A stretch of DNA of 64,000 nucleotides from the NCBI RefSeq assembly GCF_007655135.1, contig NW_022204405.1, positions 1-64,000 on the forward strand, read 5' to 3'. Below are positions 1-10,829 of this stretch, piece by piece. How positions within the stretch are numbered: the stretch's first letter is position 1; each line of letters starts with the position of its first letter. The translations under genes were made by a program, and so were the position numbers. A model generated the notes under the pieces. The model saw nothing but the letters and a program-made list of their open reading frames with translations, was not told the origin of the DNA and searched no databases. The stretch is from Punica granatum. Its lineage: Eukaryota; Streptophyta; Magnoliopsida; Myrtales; Lythraceae.

Positions 1-626
1 AACTTCGTTTGCCGTAATTCCATCAGACCATTCTTCGGCTATGCTCTTCTGAAGAGGGGTATGCTTGTTTTGCCGTTCGGAAGTCATTTGAAGTATCTGT
101 GTAACTTCCAAGAGGCAATCTGAAGCATTGTTCATGCTCTGTGTGCTGATGGGGCATGGCCGCATCGCATCTGATATTTGGCATTAACTTTTCTCTGGGA
201 AACCGACATTTTGGACTTCCACTGAAAAGTTGTCTGTATACAGAAAATTGTTTGTATAGAAGCAGATGATTTGCAAAATGCCTTTGAAGATATTTTCCAT
301 CTTTTTGGCACTGATGTGGATTTTTGGAGTCCAATATTTACTATCTTCCGACTACGGAGCGAAACTATCGGAAAATAGTATCGTCCGTGTAGTACACTGA
401 AATGCCGGTTTTGGACATTGTTGATCTCTCTGGTCGCTCTGTTGCCCTTTGGTGACCCGTAGAGCCATTCTGTCATGTCCATGGGTCATTTACTCAATTT
501 TGCCAACTTGAGGATGAATAGTGATTTCTTGCTCTACCGAGCCGTTTCTGTGTTCTGCTCAAGTCGTGGCTTGGATCATTGCTAATATCGTTGTTTGGAA
601 TGGTGAGCCAAAATGGGGTGCTGACA
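1..626 (-). repeat. Truncated B-family LTR, inverted (5' end of the LTR at base 626)
   Basis: The reverse complement begins TGTCAGCACCCCATTTTGG, the LTR tip shared by every element here. It follows the starts of the LTRs at 50234 and, inverted, 59788-60414. Only the first 626 bases of the LTR lie in the window; the rest continues to the left. Whether this is a solo LTR or the terminus of a whole element cannot be told. With element A removed, the bases after the tip are CCACG and then A'-type array repeats, so this LTR was inserted into the A' array. No gene is visible in it; short open frames are not conserved between copies. Confidence 0.9.
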
Positions 627-627
627 C
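623..627. repeat. Left target-site duplication of element A (GACAC)
   Basis: GACAC directly precedes the LTR start at 628 and is found again directly after the 3' LTR at 32601-32605. This is the 5-bp duplication expected of Ty3/gypsy integration. Four of its bases are the tip of the inverted LTR at 1-626. Confidence 0.95.
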
Positions 628-1970
628 TGTCAGCACCCCATTTTGGCCCACCGGCTTCCGCACAAGGATTCCCGACTGAAGCTCGGGACACTATTTATCG
701 CCCGGCAATCGGAGGCAAATAGGCGGGCACGGGGTCATGAATAATAAAGAAAAACACGGTCCACTGAGAAAGGCGGAAGAAAGCAGTCAGAAGAACAGAC
801 GAACGAGGAATCCCGAAAACAACGGAGCTGGCACTGTGGCACTATTCATCACTGAGTCACCGAAGCACCGAAAGGTGCCCAATATGGAGCTCCAAAATCC
901 CTCCCAGTGCCAAAATGACTAATGACACGTCCGGCGCGCATTTCCGGGAATCCTGCTTAAGCCGGGACACCCCGATCCCCCACGGACGCCTTTTCTGACA
1001 GAGCTCCCGGGGTTCGCTCCACTGATAAGCAAACAGCCCCTCAAAAACGGGTCTACAAAGCCCAGGGACCACCAGGGCCGGGGAACAAGTTTCAGACAAC
1101 CTTCCGGAACTCGGCTCGATCTCCGAAGTACGCTTCAGTGATCACGAACGTCTCCCGGTGAACCTTCGGGTATTTCCACGGAAGCAGAGACCACAACGAT
1201 CTCTGAGTACCTCACGATAACCTCCAAGCACCTCAAGGCATTCAGTGCACACTGAGAAAATCCCGGTCGAAGTCCCTAGGCCTTCCCGGGCCAACGATCC
1301 CCGACCGAGGACAACGGGCCAACGATCCCCCGCGGGGCAAAAGGATCGTCAAAACAAATGCAAGGATGCACAAAGGTCAATCGGGGGGTCGAGGGGCGCT
1401 AAATTCCACTCCGAACGTCCAAACGGGGCGAAACCGACTCCCGAGGCGCCGAGTCGCCCGAACGTTCGTCCACGCGACGCATAGCGATATTGGGCTCGCT
1501 CAAATCCTCGTAGTCCAAGCATTCCAAATCTTCAAATTAATTGGACATCGGAGGGAGGACGCGAGCGAGCTCAATCAAGTCTCAAGCGTTTGCCGGCTTT
1601 TCTCCTAATCGGATGGGACCCACAGCCTAGCCAACCCAAGCCATCAAGCCACGGCTCAACCCCAAGCCACGGCTCAACCCTCGGCTCGGATTGGACAGCC
1701 CAAGCCGCGGCTCAAGCCCCTCCCACCATCGGCTCCAAGCACCCCCGACCACACACATTTCAAATTTCCCTTACTTCTTTCATTTCCTCTACACACCCAT
1801 CAACTCCCATCACCTCCCATCACTTCCACCTTGCTTCCCCCACACACTATGTGACATCTCCCCTCCCTAATCCCATGATATATTTCAGCAGCCCCATTAA
1901 GCCATTTCGGCAGCCCCATTAAGCCCAAAAACCGCAATTAACTCCCCAAGAGCAAGTCATTAGCCTTCCC

Positions 1971-1978
1971 TTTATAAG
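1971..1978 (+). promoter_or_regulatory. Putative TATA box of the A 5' LTR
   Basis: TTTATAAG is followed by a CT-rich stretch of the kind seen at plant transcription starts. The same octamer sits at the same place in the A 3' LTR (28867-28874) and the A' LTR (33450-33457). B-family LTRs have TATATATAG or TATAAAT in the equivalent position. The exact start of transcription is not shown by sequence. Confidence 0.65.
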
Positions 1979-2740
1979 CCCTTTCACCATTAGACTTAAT
2001 CACTTCTTCATTCTCCTTCTCTCTCAAGCCAATCTCCCTCTAAAATCCTCTCAACTTTCAGCCCACTCCCACAGCTCGTACCACTCCTTGCCAAGGCCGA
2101 AACCGGCCAAAACCGTCGGAAAACACACCCGGTATTCCGGTAACCACCCCCGACCCGACTTAAACCAAAAATCACCAAACTCCCTAGCCTACCTATTTTC
2201 CATCCCCTAAGTCCGTTTCCGGGCTTAGATTTTCCATTTGAGTCCCTAACATCACTTTCCAGCCAAAGTTGTAATCGGGTCCCGAGTCTCCAAGCCGCGC
2301 GCAACCGAGCTCCTCGCGTGCCATTTTCTCCCGCGACTTCGGAGAGTCGTGCCATCACGTTCAAAGGGTTCCTCACGACCCTCACCCTCTCTCCGTGAAG
2401 AGGTGGTCACGATCCGAGGGCCGATCCACCGTGCACAACCTCCGTTTCATTGTTTTTCACTTACCGGGTTTTCCGTGTTCATACCCGAACTTCTCTCACG
2501 TTTTTCGAGCTTGTCTAGGGCTCGGCACGCTCGGGTCTGCCCGTGCTCGTCTAGATCTACCTCTTAGGAGTCCAACGAGCCCGACCTTGCACCGTGCCGT
2601 GCCCGGAGCTCGCGTGCCAAGCCGTTCTCCCGAGACTAGCCGCGGCTGTTTTCTCTCGGATTGCTCACTCCGCGACTTCAAGCCGAGTCTTGCGACTCCC
2701 ACGGCCACTTCTCCGACTCCTCCTCGTGTTCCGAGGCTAG

Positions 2741-2746
2741 GTAGAC
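2741..2746 (+). promoter_or_regulatory. Donor-like splice site in the LTR leader (CTAG|GTAGAC)
   Basis: A GT after CTAG lies about 770 bp past the TATA box and just before a conserved GACTTAGAG...GCTAGG stretch. All six LTRs long enough to show it keep the GT: 29637 (GTAAGA), 34220 (GTAACG), 41250 and 52852 (GTATGA), and 58200 on the minus strand (GTAAAT). The flanks vary more than the GT. A leader intron starting here is inference; the likely acceptor near 5998-6000 is a weak AG in a T-rich context. Confidence 0.4.
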
Positions 2747-2856
2747 TCCTCTATGACTTAGAGAAGCTAGGTTCTTCGATATTTGTTTGATATGGGGGTT
2801 AGGGGCTCATTTCGCATGATTTTCCTTAGATCCCGGGTTTGGCCTTGAGCAACTTC

Positions 2857-3500
2857 GTGAACCATCGGACTTCGAAATGAGCTGAAATTTTTACCACAGA
2901 CTCTTGATGTTATTTTAAGTCCCCACATAAAATTTCAGATTTGTCTGGGCGCTGGATCTCTGGATAAAAAATGTTTACCCGTTATTTCGGTATTCTCGGC
3001 CAGATTTTGATGTGTCTCGTGAACCATCCAAGTTTGAAATGAGCTGAAATTTTTACCACAGACACTTGATATTATTTTAAGTCCCCATACAAAATTTCAG
3101 ATTTTTCTGCGCACTGGATCTCCGGATAAAAAATGTTTACCCGTTATTTCGGTATTCTCGGCCAGATTTTGATATGTCTCGTGAACCATCCGAGTTCGAA
3201 ATGAGCTGAAATTTTTACCACAGACACTTGATGTTATTTTAAGTCCCCATACAAAATTTCAGATTTTTTGTGCACTGGATCTCCAGAAAAAAATGTTTAC
3301 CCGTTATTTCGGTGTTTCCGGTCTGATTTTGATAGATCTCGCGAACCATCCGACTCCAAATGAACTGAAATTTTTACCACACATTCCTGATGTTATTTTA
3401 AGGTTCCACACAAAATTTCATATTTTTATGGGCGCTGAAACTCCAAATAAAAATATTTACCGAACTTTTCGTATATTCGACAAATCAGATCACACTGTTT
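2857..3500 (+). repeat. Four 162-bp direct repeats inside the A 5' LTR
   Basis: Units begin GTGAACCATC at 2857, 3019 and 3181 and GCGAACCATC at 3341, giving spacings of 162, 162 and 160 bp. The 3' LTR has only three (29756, 29918, 30080). The units are AT-rich with no open frame. The copy-number change between sister LTRs must post-date insertion or have arisen during reverse transcription. Confidence 0.9.
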
Positions 3501-4833
3501 TTTTGGGTCTAATTTAGCCCTCTCCAAACTGAATCTAGATCCAAAATAGACCCCTTGACCCTGATCCGACTCTGTTTTCATGTTTATTACATTTACGATT
3601 TACCTCGTTTTTCGTGCCGATGCCATTTTATTGATTCCATTATATATCATGTTGTGTTTGTATTACATGCTTATTTGTGATTTCCAAGACCATGGTGGCA
3701 TCGACTTTGTAAATGTGTGTGTTCTTATTATGTTTGGCGTCTTACGCATGCAAGAAACGATTAAAACCGATTCTTGTAATTGATTGCAATCATATTTTTG
3801 TTTAAATCATTAGCTTCACGATTAATTTACATGTTAGGCGCATTAACCCCGAACATCATCTCATTAGCCCATAATAATCAAGGTTTAACTCCTCAATCAC
3901 TAAACCATTCCACAAACGAGAAATGGGACGCATCATTTGATTAATTAATCACTCGGACTAAATAATTGGACAAATTGAATATTAATTCGTAAACGTATCG
4001 ATGGTTCATGGAACGGCGGAAATCCCCTTTTCCTTAAAAGCTCATAATTTCAAAACATCGAGACGTGTAACACGAATAGAATCGTGTCTAGCAAGTACTC
4101 GCGTACTATGACTCGAGTCCGGGCCCAATTTGAGGCGGCTCGAGTCGAGATGCGCGAGTCCTCTTTAGACCTCTTCGTGTCACACGATCTTTAATTTATA
4201 TATGAACATCACATGTTTTACCACTCAAGGGCATAGTCGTCATTCCGTGATTCATCGATATCCTAGGCTTTAGGGAGTCGGAAACACCTCGATCTATGGA
4301 CGGAAAGGGACGGCCCGTTCGGGTGCGAGTTTCATTCGTACGGCCCATTCCGTTCACTTTCGGTGTTTCTATCTTCCTATCGTAGATTCGGTGGTGAACC
4401 TTTTTATTTCAGTTGAAAAAGACGAAGAACCGGATTAATCATGTACTTGACTTAAATAAACATTAGATAATGGATAGGTGGAATATTAGATTCCAATCTA
4501 GAGTCAAAACACGAGTTTGGCTAATTCAGTGAAACCGCAGTGACACTTAACTGAATAAGAGTCATAAAACAAAACACACATGTAATCGGCTTAGAACCTT
4601 ATCCTAGCCCGCCCTCTATGTTTGCCTAGGTTAGATGCATTGTTTGCCAATCAACCACGGGTAATAACTGATTAAATCACGTACATTCGACTTAATACAC
4701 CACTTGTCTGTATTCACCGACAATTGTCAGTTGCTTTCTGTATCGTGTCAGTTACATCAGTTTCTTCCGTTTTATTCTTGCTTTTGATGATTTATTGCGG
4801 TTCGGGCCCGAACCCATAAGTCACGTGTTGCAT

Positions 4834-4877
4834 GGGGTCCAACGCCCCAAATCACCGAACACGAGGTCCAACGCCTC
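4834..4877 (+). other. Paired hairpins with loop TCCAACG in the A 5' LTR
   Basis: Two short stem-loops share the loop TCCAACG: GGGG/CCCC at 4834-4848 and GAGG/CCTC at 4863-4877. The 3' LTR repeats them at 31581-31595 and 31610-31624, and A' at 36057-36072 and 36087-36101. B-family LTRs have three with stem AGGG/CCCT. The stem bases differ while pairing is kept. They lie about 1 kb before the primer site, in the putative RNA leader. Confidence 0.7.
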
Positions 4878-5732
4878 TTAACTCACCAAGCGCGTGCAAC
4901 CCGAGTGCGGAATGGGATCTAGCCTCGATTCACCGTCACACTCCGAATACTGCCTATGTGGAAGGCGGATTTGGATTGAGCGCGTGAAACGTGTTTAGAT
5001 ATCACCCGGGAGCTCGATCGATCCAACGGTTACAGTGGAAACAAGTCGTTTTTCTGCAAACCGACGGTTCGATCGGACCCGACCCCCGGCTCTTTGAGCC
5101 CGCGTTGCCTTAATTTATTTATCGGTTATTCAAAATACACGGTGAGCAGGAGCGGAATAGTGGCCCAATGCAAACCGATCGGGATCCATTTACTTATTCG
5201 GTTATACTTTGTAATTGTTCGAGAGAACATTGTGAGGATTCTATTTGTATGTTCATTCATCTCCTTGTAAGGATCCCCGATCGGTGAGCGAGAGGTCCGA
5301 GTGCTGGATCGGTTAAGTTGGTCTATCGCCACCAAAGGGTGAGTAAGCTTGGATACTCGTGGTTTCGGTTCACGCAGGGAATCAACCATCACGGTTCGAT
5401 GAACTGTAACGCTAAGATAGTGAACCGACTCCTCGATGCACAAGCCTACTCATCTTTCGGACTCTTGGTCCAACTTGATCAATTCATCGAATTTACGGTG
5501 TCAAAACGGGCGAGTCGAGCGCAACTCTAAATCACGCGGTAAATAAACAAAATGGCAAGCCTAGCAAGCTAGAGTACCGAGAGGGCGTGCGGGGATAGGC
5601 CCGCACGTAATAGAACCCCCAATTCGGAATTTTCGGTTCCGTACGACCATTGCCTTAGCATTTAGGTGTACCCCGTACCCCTAGACCCGGGTAACTTGCC
5701 GGCCCTCGACCCTCGGGTCGTAAAATGGCAAG

Positions 5733-5742
5733 TGGCGACTCC
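5733..5742 (+). other. Primer-site-like decamer inside U5
   Basis: TGGCGACTCC repeats the first ten bases of the true primer site about 120 bp upstream of it. It occurs in the same U5 place in A', in the A 3' LTR and in the B 5' LTR (43831-43840). Confidence 0.6.
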
Positions 5743-5853
5743 TTCTCACGTGCGTCCGTCGCGCGTCCCCGGGAAGGTGGACACTCCCAAGCCGCGTTTG
5801 CTTAGGCGCGCGCATGCGTGCCCCGACGAGATGAAATTCGGGTGCGCACAGCT

Positions 5854-5871
5854 TGGCGACTCCACTGGGGA
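5854..5871 (+). other. Primer binding site of element A, tRNA-Arg type
   Basis: TGGCGACTCCACTGGGGA starts three bases after the LTR end. It is the reverse complement of the 3' end, with CCA, of a plant tRNA-Arg whose acceptor strand ends GGAGTCG. tRNA-Arg priming is known for Ogre-type elements. The same site is present in element B at 43957-43974. The tRNA identity is from memory of plant tRNA sequences and should be confirmed by alignment. Confidence 0.85.
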
Positions 5872-6457
5872 CTTAGAGGGTTCGGGCTCGTTCCCGCTTG
5901 TTTGTTTGCTTGTCTATTTACCGCTTTCCGCATTTCCCGCTTATCTACTTTACGCATCTTATTTCCCGCACATGCATTGCACATCATACTAGATTCTTAG
6001 GGACCTTGTCCGACATCCCACGGGCACCAATATAGGAAGCTAGCTAGGTAGTCAGAGGTTCCGAGTAAGGGAACGGATCGAGTCGGCTATGCCACCGAAC
6101 CGGCCCCCAAAGATCCTCGCTCGATTTCAAGGAATTCTCACCCTTGAGTCGGGAGCCCCCATCCCTAGTTAGCGGTTCTCCCAGTAGCACCAAAAACCAT
6201 GCATACACAGGGACCGTCATGCTGGACCAATTTTTACCTCCATGCCGTCAACCGACCCCAAGTCGAGTCCTTGGGTCAGCCCGTAGTTTTTTTTTAGGAC
6301 GGGCATTTTTGTTGTTTTTATAAGAAAGAGCGATGTATACTGTAAAGAACACAACTATAGTTTATCTTTCCGCACTGCATACATTTTTTCGAAAAACCTA
6401 GGACATTACATTGATTTGATCCTAAAAATGTTAAGCCGACATCTCCCATCTAGGTAA
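5872..6457 (+). other. Post-primer leader of element A, conserved with element B
   Basis: This stretch has no gene. From about 5985 to 6260 it matches element B at 44100-44345 almost base for base, including the purine-rich block GTTCCGAGTAAGGGAACGG, a CAAGG...CCTTG inverted repeat near 6130-6150, and ACAGGGACCGTCATGCTGGA. Coding sequence is absent from B, so the shared stretch is more likely a cis signal, such as for packaging or dimerisation, than protein code. That role is inference. Confidence 0.6.
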
Positions 6458-6535
6458 GGATGGACCGCCCGGCTCCAGGTCTTAGGCTCGAAGCAATCAC
6501 ACCGCCAAGGCAAGACATCATGCGGAGACGTGGTC

Positions 6536-7576
6536 ATGCTCACCGAGACCCCGGTAGACTGGATCTTCTTGAGGACTGCCACCGAATTTTGGGATCCCGA
6601 GCACGCAGTATTCAACTTCCAGGGTACGGAGTTAGCTCCTACGATAGAGGAATACACGGCACTCATCCAGAGGCCCACACCCACGACCCAAGGCATATTC
6701 AGGCCCAACCCGTTCACAACCATCCAGGGTCAGCTCTCTGCTCTTCTCCGCATACCCGCTCAAGACTTCCACGAGGAGTCATCAAAGGTGGGATCAAGGC
6801 ATCCGGATTGCATGGCTCTCCGATTGGACGCTCCTCCGCGCAATGACGCCTACTACGGCTTCCTATCAGCGCGATGCTTGCCACGGATTCCTGCTCTTGA
6901 TCTTTGGCACCCTCCTGTTCCCGTACTCGCCGAACCTCATCGACGGGGCTATAGCCCAAGTCATCCTCCAAGCGGTAGGAGGCCATAGTTATGCGGAGGC
7001 TTTGCTAGCCGAGACCGTTCGGTCTCTTGACTATGTCAGGGAGGTTCGGCGTGGAAGGATGAGAGGATCTCCGCACTTGCTACAGATTTGGCTTCTAGCT
7101 CATGTCCGCCCGTTCTGCACGTCACATCCGTTCTCCTACATCGCCGACGAGCGCTCGCTGATCGAACGCTTGGCACCGGTCATCCCACCTCCCGAGCACA
7201 GCTTCTCGGAATGGAGGCGCTTTTGGCGCGAGCTGACGCCCTCACGATTCCTTTGGGTCGCCCGATGGAACCCGGCGGCCCCATGATCACGGGATGTCCG
7301 GAATCGTGGGAGTTCCCTCCTCAGCCATTTGGGGAGCACCCTCATATTTCCCGGCCGAGTAATCAGACAACTCGGCGACCTACAGGACATACCGCCGAGG
7401 CGGACCGTCTACCTTTCAGTCTCCAATGGGCCGACTCCACGTCCACAGCCCCCGATAGGTCCTACAGATTCGGGAGATCCGCCGTCAGCGGGATGCTAGC
7501 ACCATACAGCGCCTGTATTTCCCCGAGCATCCTACCGACGAGGAGCGAGCATTTTCTGCCACCTCAGCATACGTAG
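6536..7576 (+). pseudogene. ORF1, plant-mobile-domain-like protein, frameshifted
   Basis: This frame lies between the primer site and gag, where Ogre/Tat elements carry an ORF1 of unknown function. The translation resembles the plant mobile domain (aminotransferase-like PMD) family known from plant nuclear proteins and mobile elements. Visible landmarks are DWIFLRTATEFWDPE near the start, TIEEYTALI, a hydrophobic LLLIFGTLLFPYSPNLID, LLQIWLLAHVRPF, and FWRELTPSRFLWVARW. The frame changes near 6880 and again near 7280, so no full protein can be made. The first ATG in the open stretch is 6536; ATG 6460 lies in another frame and may be the original start. Element C keeps the second half (60415-61314, minus). 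PMD assignment is by recognition only. Confidence 0.6.
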
Positions 7577-7599
7577 CCAGTTCTACCGCAAGGATCGAC

Positions 7600-7894
7600 A
7601 CCACCACAACGGCCTCAGGCCGCCGACTCCCAAGCTACATCCACCCTCGCTCCCGAAGCCGAGAGTTCTATCCAAGCGGCCATGCACACGGAGCTACGGG
7701 CCGTCAGGGAGGAACGGGATAGGCTCCGTTGCGAGCTTGTCGACGCCCGCGCAGAGGTCGCGGACTACAGGGAGGTTCAGACACAGCTGACTCGAGCACG
7801 CGCCCGGGTCGCACACTTAGACCGGGAGATGGCCCGCTTGGACGCGGAGTTGGATCGAGTGCATAAGAGGGCGCGCAACCTCGCCCATCCTTAG
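7600..7894 (+). pseudogene. C-terminal coiled-coil part of ORF1
   Basis: From ATG 7682 the frame reads an Arg/Glu/Leu-rich helix (RAVREERDRLRCELVDARAE, then AHLDREMARLDAEL) and stops at 7894. Its upstream linker is rich in Pro, Ala and Ser. In C the matching minus-strand frame at 60420-60622 runs through the linker without a stop, so in the ancestor this was probably the tail of ORF1 rather than a separate gene. In A small indels near 7570-7600 disconnect it. A coiled coil suggests oligomerisation; the function is unknown. Confidence 0.55.
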
Positions 7895-8213
7895 GATTAG
7901 TAGGCGCACTCATTTTTGCCCTCGCTCGGACCCACGCCGCTTTCGAGCGGCCACCGAGCGCAAAGGGATGTCGGCTTTACATTTGTGTTCCTTTCCTTTC
8001 TTCCGAATGTTCTATTTTGTAAAACCGTGGAACTTGGAGCCAATCAATGTAATGACATTAGTGTTTTGAAAGCTCATGCATCTCATACATTTTGTCATTT
8101 TACTTAATTCCGCACTCATCATTTGAGATATTGGTGTCTGTCCTTACACATTCTTGGAATCTAGGTGATTACCACTGGCGTCACACCGCTACCCGACTCG
8201 TCAACGTCTCAGG
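7895..8213 (+). other. Spacer between ORF1 and gag
   Basis: AT-rich sequence with no conserved frame. The part near 8020-8100 (TGTAATGACATTAGTGTTTTGAAA) matches C at 55550-55600 (inverted) and element B near 44560-44640. This shows that B's deletion of ORF1 ended just here. Confidence 0.6.
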
Positions 8214-10829
8214 ATGGCGGAAGGAGATCACGTCGATATTTCCGAAGAAGTCAACCCTTCGGTCCCGACCCTCTCTCAACCACCGCAGACACACGCTCTA
8301 CCACCTCTTACTCCTGCAGGCGTACTCCCGGCATACTCCGGCGCCCTTCCAACGCATCTCCCGCCCCCGGCACCTTCAGGGGCGCCTCTCCCACCGGCCT
8401 CACCAACATCCGCCGCCACCAATGACCAAGCCCGCATTGCGGCCCTCGAGGGCACGGTCAACCAAATGGCCACTAATATGGCGGAGCTACTCGCCCTGCT
8501 CAGAGGACCTAACCGGGCCTCCTCGAGTTCTACTCCTCCCCCGGGACAGGGACCAACAGTCGATCCGACCCCGTGGGCCCCACCGATCCAAGCCCCGGAG
8601 AACGTTGAAGCTCCCGCACCACCAACGCTGTATACGTTCACGGTCTACCCCTTCACAAGTCAATTTCCGCCACCGCCGGCCCCTTCGGTAGTCCCTCTTC
8701 CACCGGCTACCTTCCTATCCGCGGAGCACACCCTGTCTGCACCTCCACCTGCTCCCATACCGGCTCCGGCTATGATCTACACGGCCCCTCCGCCGACGGT
8801 TTTCCCGGCAACCACCGCACCTGCTCCAACTCATCCTCAAGCCACGGAGCTCCCTCCTTATCCGACTCTGCAGCCTCACGTCGGTCTCTCCTACCAGGCA
8901 CCACCCCCCATAAACACCACCTTCCACGAACCGGGCACGCCGACTCATGCGGCCCAACTCGCCTCACCGACGCACTTCTTCCCCGAGGCCGACGCCGAAC
9001 AAGAGCGTAGGTTGAAGCGAGTGGAGGAAACTATACGGGCCCTGCAAGCGAACGACGTTCACCCCAACACCCGCTACGGCGATTGTAGCCTATTCCCGGG
9101 CATGCGTCTGCCCCCGAAGTTCAAGGTTCCAGAGTTCAAGACCTATGAAGGCACGACGGATCCGCGCCACCACCTCCGCCATTATCGAGGGAAGATGCTG
9201 CAGTATTGGGAATATGCGGAATTCGTCATCCACTCCTTCCAGGATAGCCTGTCAGGATCGGCCCTCGATTGGTTCATGTCGTTGAAGGCCGAAGACATCC
9301 CAACGTGGGAGGACCTCTCCCGGAAGTTCACCGACCAGTATCGGTATTGCGCAGAAGCGCCTCCCACCCTGTTGGAGCTAAGCACCAAAGAGATGGCGAG
9401 GGGCCAAAGGTTTGAGGAGTATGCTGCCAAGTGGCGGGCCCAAGCAGCAAAGCACATCCCTCCAATCAGCGAGGGCAACAGATCCAATTGTTCCACTCCA
9501 CGTTGAGAGGGGTATATTACTCGCACTTGTTGGCGCACACCTCCTCGTTCTCCGACCTCATCGAGGCCGGGAAAAAGCTGGATTTGGGCATCAAGCTCGG
9601 AAGGATGGAGGACCCCACCAGCAAAGGAGATGAGTCGTCGAAGAAGGCCCCCGCGACATCATCATCTTCGAGCGGGAGAAGGGGAAAGGAAGTCTCGGTA
9701 AACGCCGTCCATACGGCGCAACAGGCCCCCTAGCAATATTCGATGAACTACACGGCGGCGCCTCCCGCAGCTCCCTCATTCGCCCCGCAGGCACCTCAGT
9801 ATCGATCTCAAGCCCCTGCCCAATCGATCTACTATTCCGCACCGCCGCCTCCGCCCCTACCTGCAGTATCATCGCCCGTCGTCCACCATTATGCCCCTGC
9901 TCCATCCCAAGCTCCTCAATATCAACCTCCGGCTCCTAGGACTACTCAGCCGGCACAACGGGCCCCGCCCCCGCAAAGTCAACAGGGCGGTGCAGCACCG
10001 TCGCGACCCCGCCGACAATACCCGACCCTACCGGTTCCGCCTTCCCACATCTACCGACAAATTCGCGAGAAGATCGGAACAATAGCGCCCAGCCCGAGCT
10101 TCGATCCAACCATTCAAGATCAAAGCAAGCAGTGCGAATATCATCGGGGGGCGCCGGGGCATACCCTGGACACTTGTTGGAGATTGAGGGAGAGGATCCA
10201 AGAGATGATCGATGCGAAGGAGCTCGTATTCAATGCTGTAAAGCCTCCGAACGTACAGGCTAATCCTCTCCCCGACCATGGACCGGCTCCGGGGCCCTCT
10301 ATCAATATGATCACTATATGCGCATCGGGAGAGGGCGAAGGCGAGCCAAGTTGTTCTTCCCCCTCAGTGATCGAATACGTACTCGCGGAAGCCGCAGTCG
10401 GGTTCACCGGGACGGACATACCTCACGCCCCGCTAGTTATAGACGTCCCCGCCCCGGAGCCATACTCGAGCGATAGGGTCCCCTGGATCTATGACGGAGC
10501 TGTCGGAAACCTGGAGCAACAATTTGGTGTCATGGGCATAACCCGCTCAGGGCGACTATATGAAAATCCGACGACCACTGACAGAGGGAAGGCACCCGCT
10601 GCCGAAGAAGAGAGGAGGCCTAGCACCCTGCCTGCTTCGTCCAAGAAGGTGACAGAAGAGGAGGCGAAGCCTTCATGAAGGTCATCAAAGCAAGCGAGTA
10701 TAAGGTGGTAGAGCAGATGGCCAAATCTCCGGCCCACATCTCGTTACTTGCCCTCCTACTCAACTCGGAACCTCACAGGGAGGCCCTCATGCGCGTCCTG
10801 ACGGCCGCGCAAGTCCCCAAAGGGACGCC
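8214..10829 (+). pseudogene. gag: gag polyprotein region, broken
   Basis: ATG 8214 opens a long Pro/Ala-rich N-terminal region followed by a short coiled segment (ARIAALEGTVNQMATNMAEL). The retrotransposon gag capsid-like domain lies at about 9100-9470, with the landmarks FKTYEGTTDPRHHLRHY, SLSGSALDWF and RGQRFEEYAAKW. A degenerate zinc knuckle CEYHRGAPGHTLDTC (Cx2Hx5Hx4C) is at 10133-10177. The reading frame slips near 9470, 10665 and 10828. A TAG at 9731-9733 stands where C has a Gln codon. The segment 10675-10829 is the conserved linker to protease. Gag would form the particle and bind element RNA; this copy cannot make it intact. Confidence 0.85.

Larger units (their letters stand above)
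628..5850 (+). repeat. 5' LTR of element A (5223 bp)
   Basis: It starts TGTCAGCACC and ends GGTGCGCACA. It is longer than its 3' partner because it keeps about 66 bp near 666-733, about 54 bp near 1049-1103, and one extra 162-bp internal repeat. A TATA-like box at 1971 puts U3 at about 1.35 kb and leaves some 3.8 kb of transcribed leader, long for a retrotransposon. The leader holds a pyrimidine-rich start, a conserved GT donor-like site, the 162-bp repeats, paired TCCAACG-loop hairpins and a copy of part of the primer site. No conserved protein frame is visible. Confidence 0.95.

Noticed and set aside
2008..2790. Frames of 70-130 codons in the LTR leader on both strands
   Set aside because: The equivalent frames in the 3' LTR and A' are shifted or broken by indels, so coding is not maintained.
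5854..5871. Possible tRNA gene remnant
   Set aside because: Only the 3' end complement is present, directly after an LTR; it is a primer binding site.
6536..7894. A host plant-mobile-domain gene
   Set aside because: It sits between the primer site and gag inside an element with target duplications and recurs in element C at the same place, so it belongs to the element.
8092..8691. 199-codon frame overlapping the start of gag
   Set aside because: It is a shadow frame of the GC-rich, Pro-coding gag region and is not conserved in element C.
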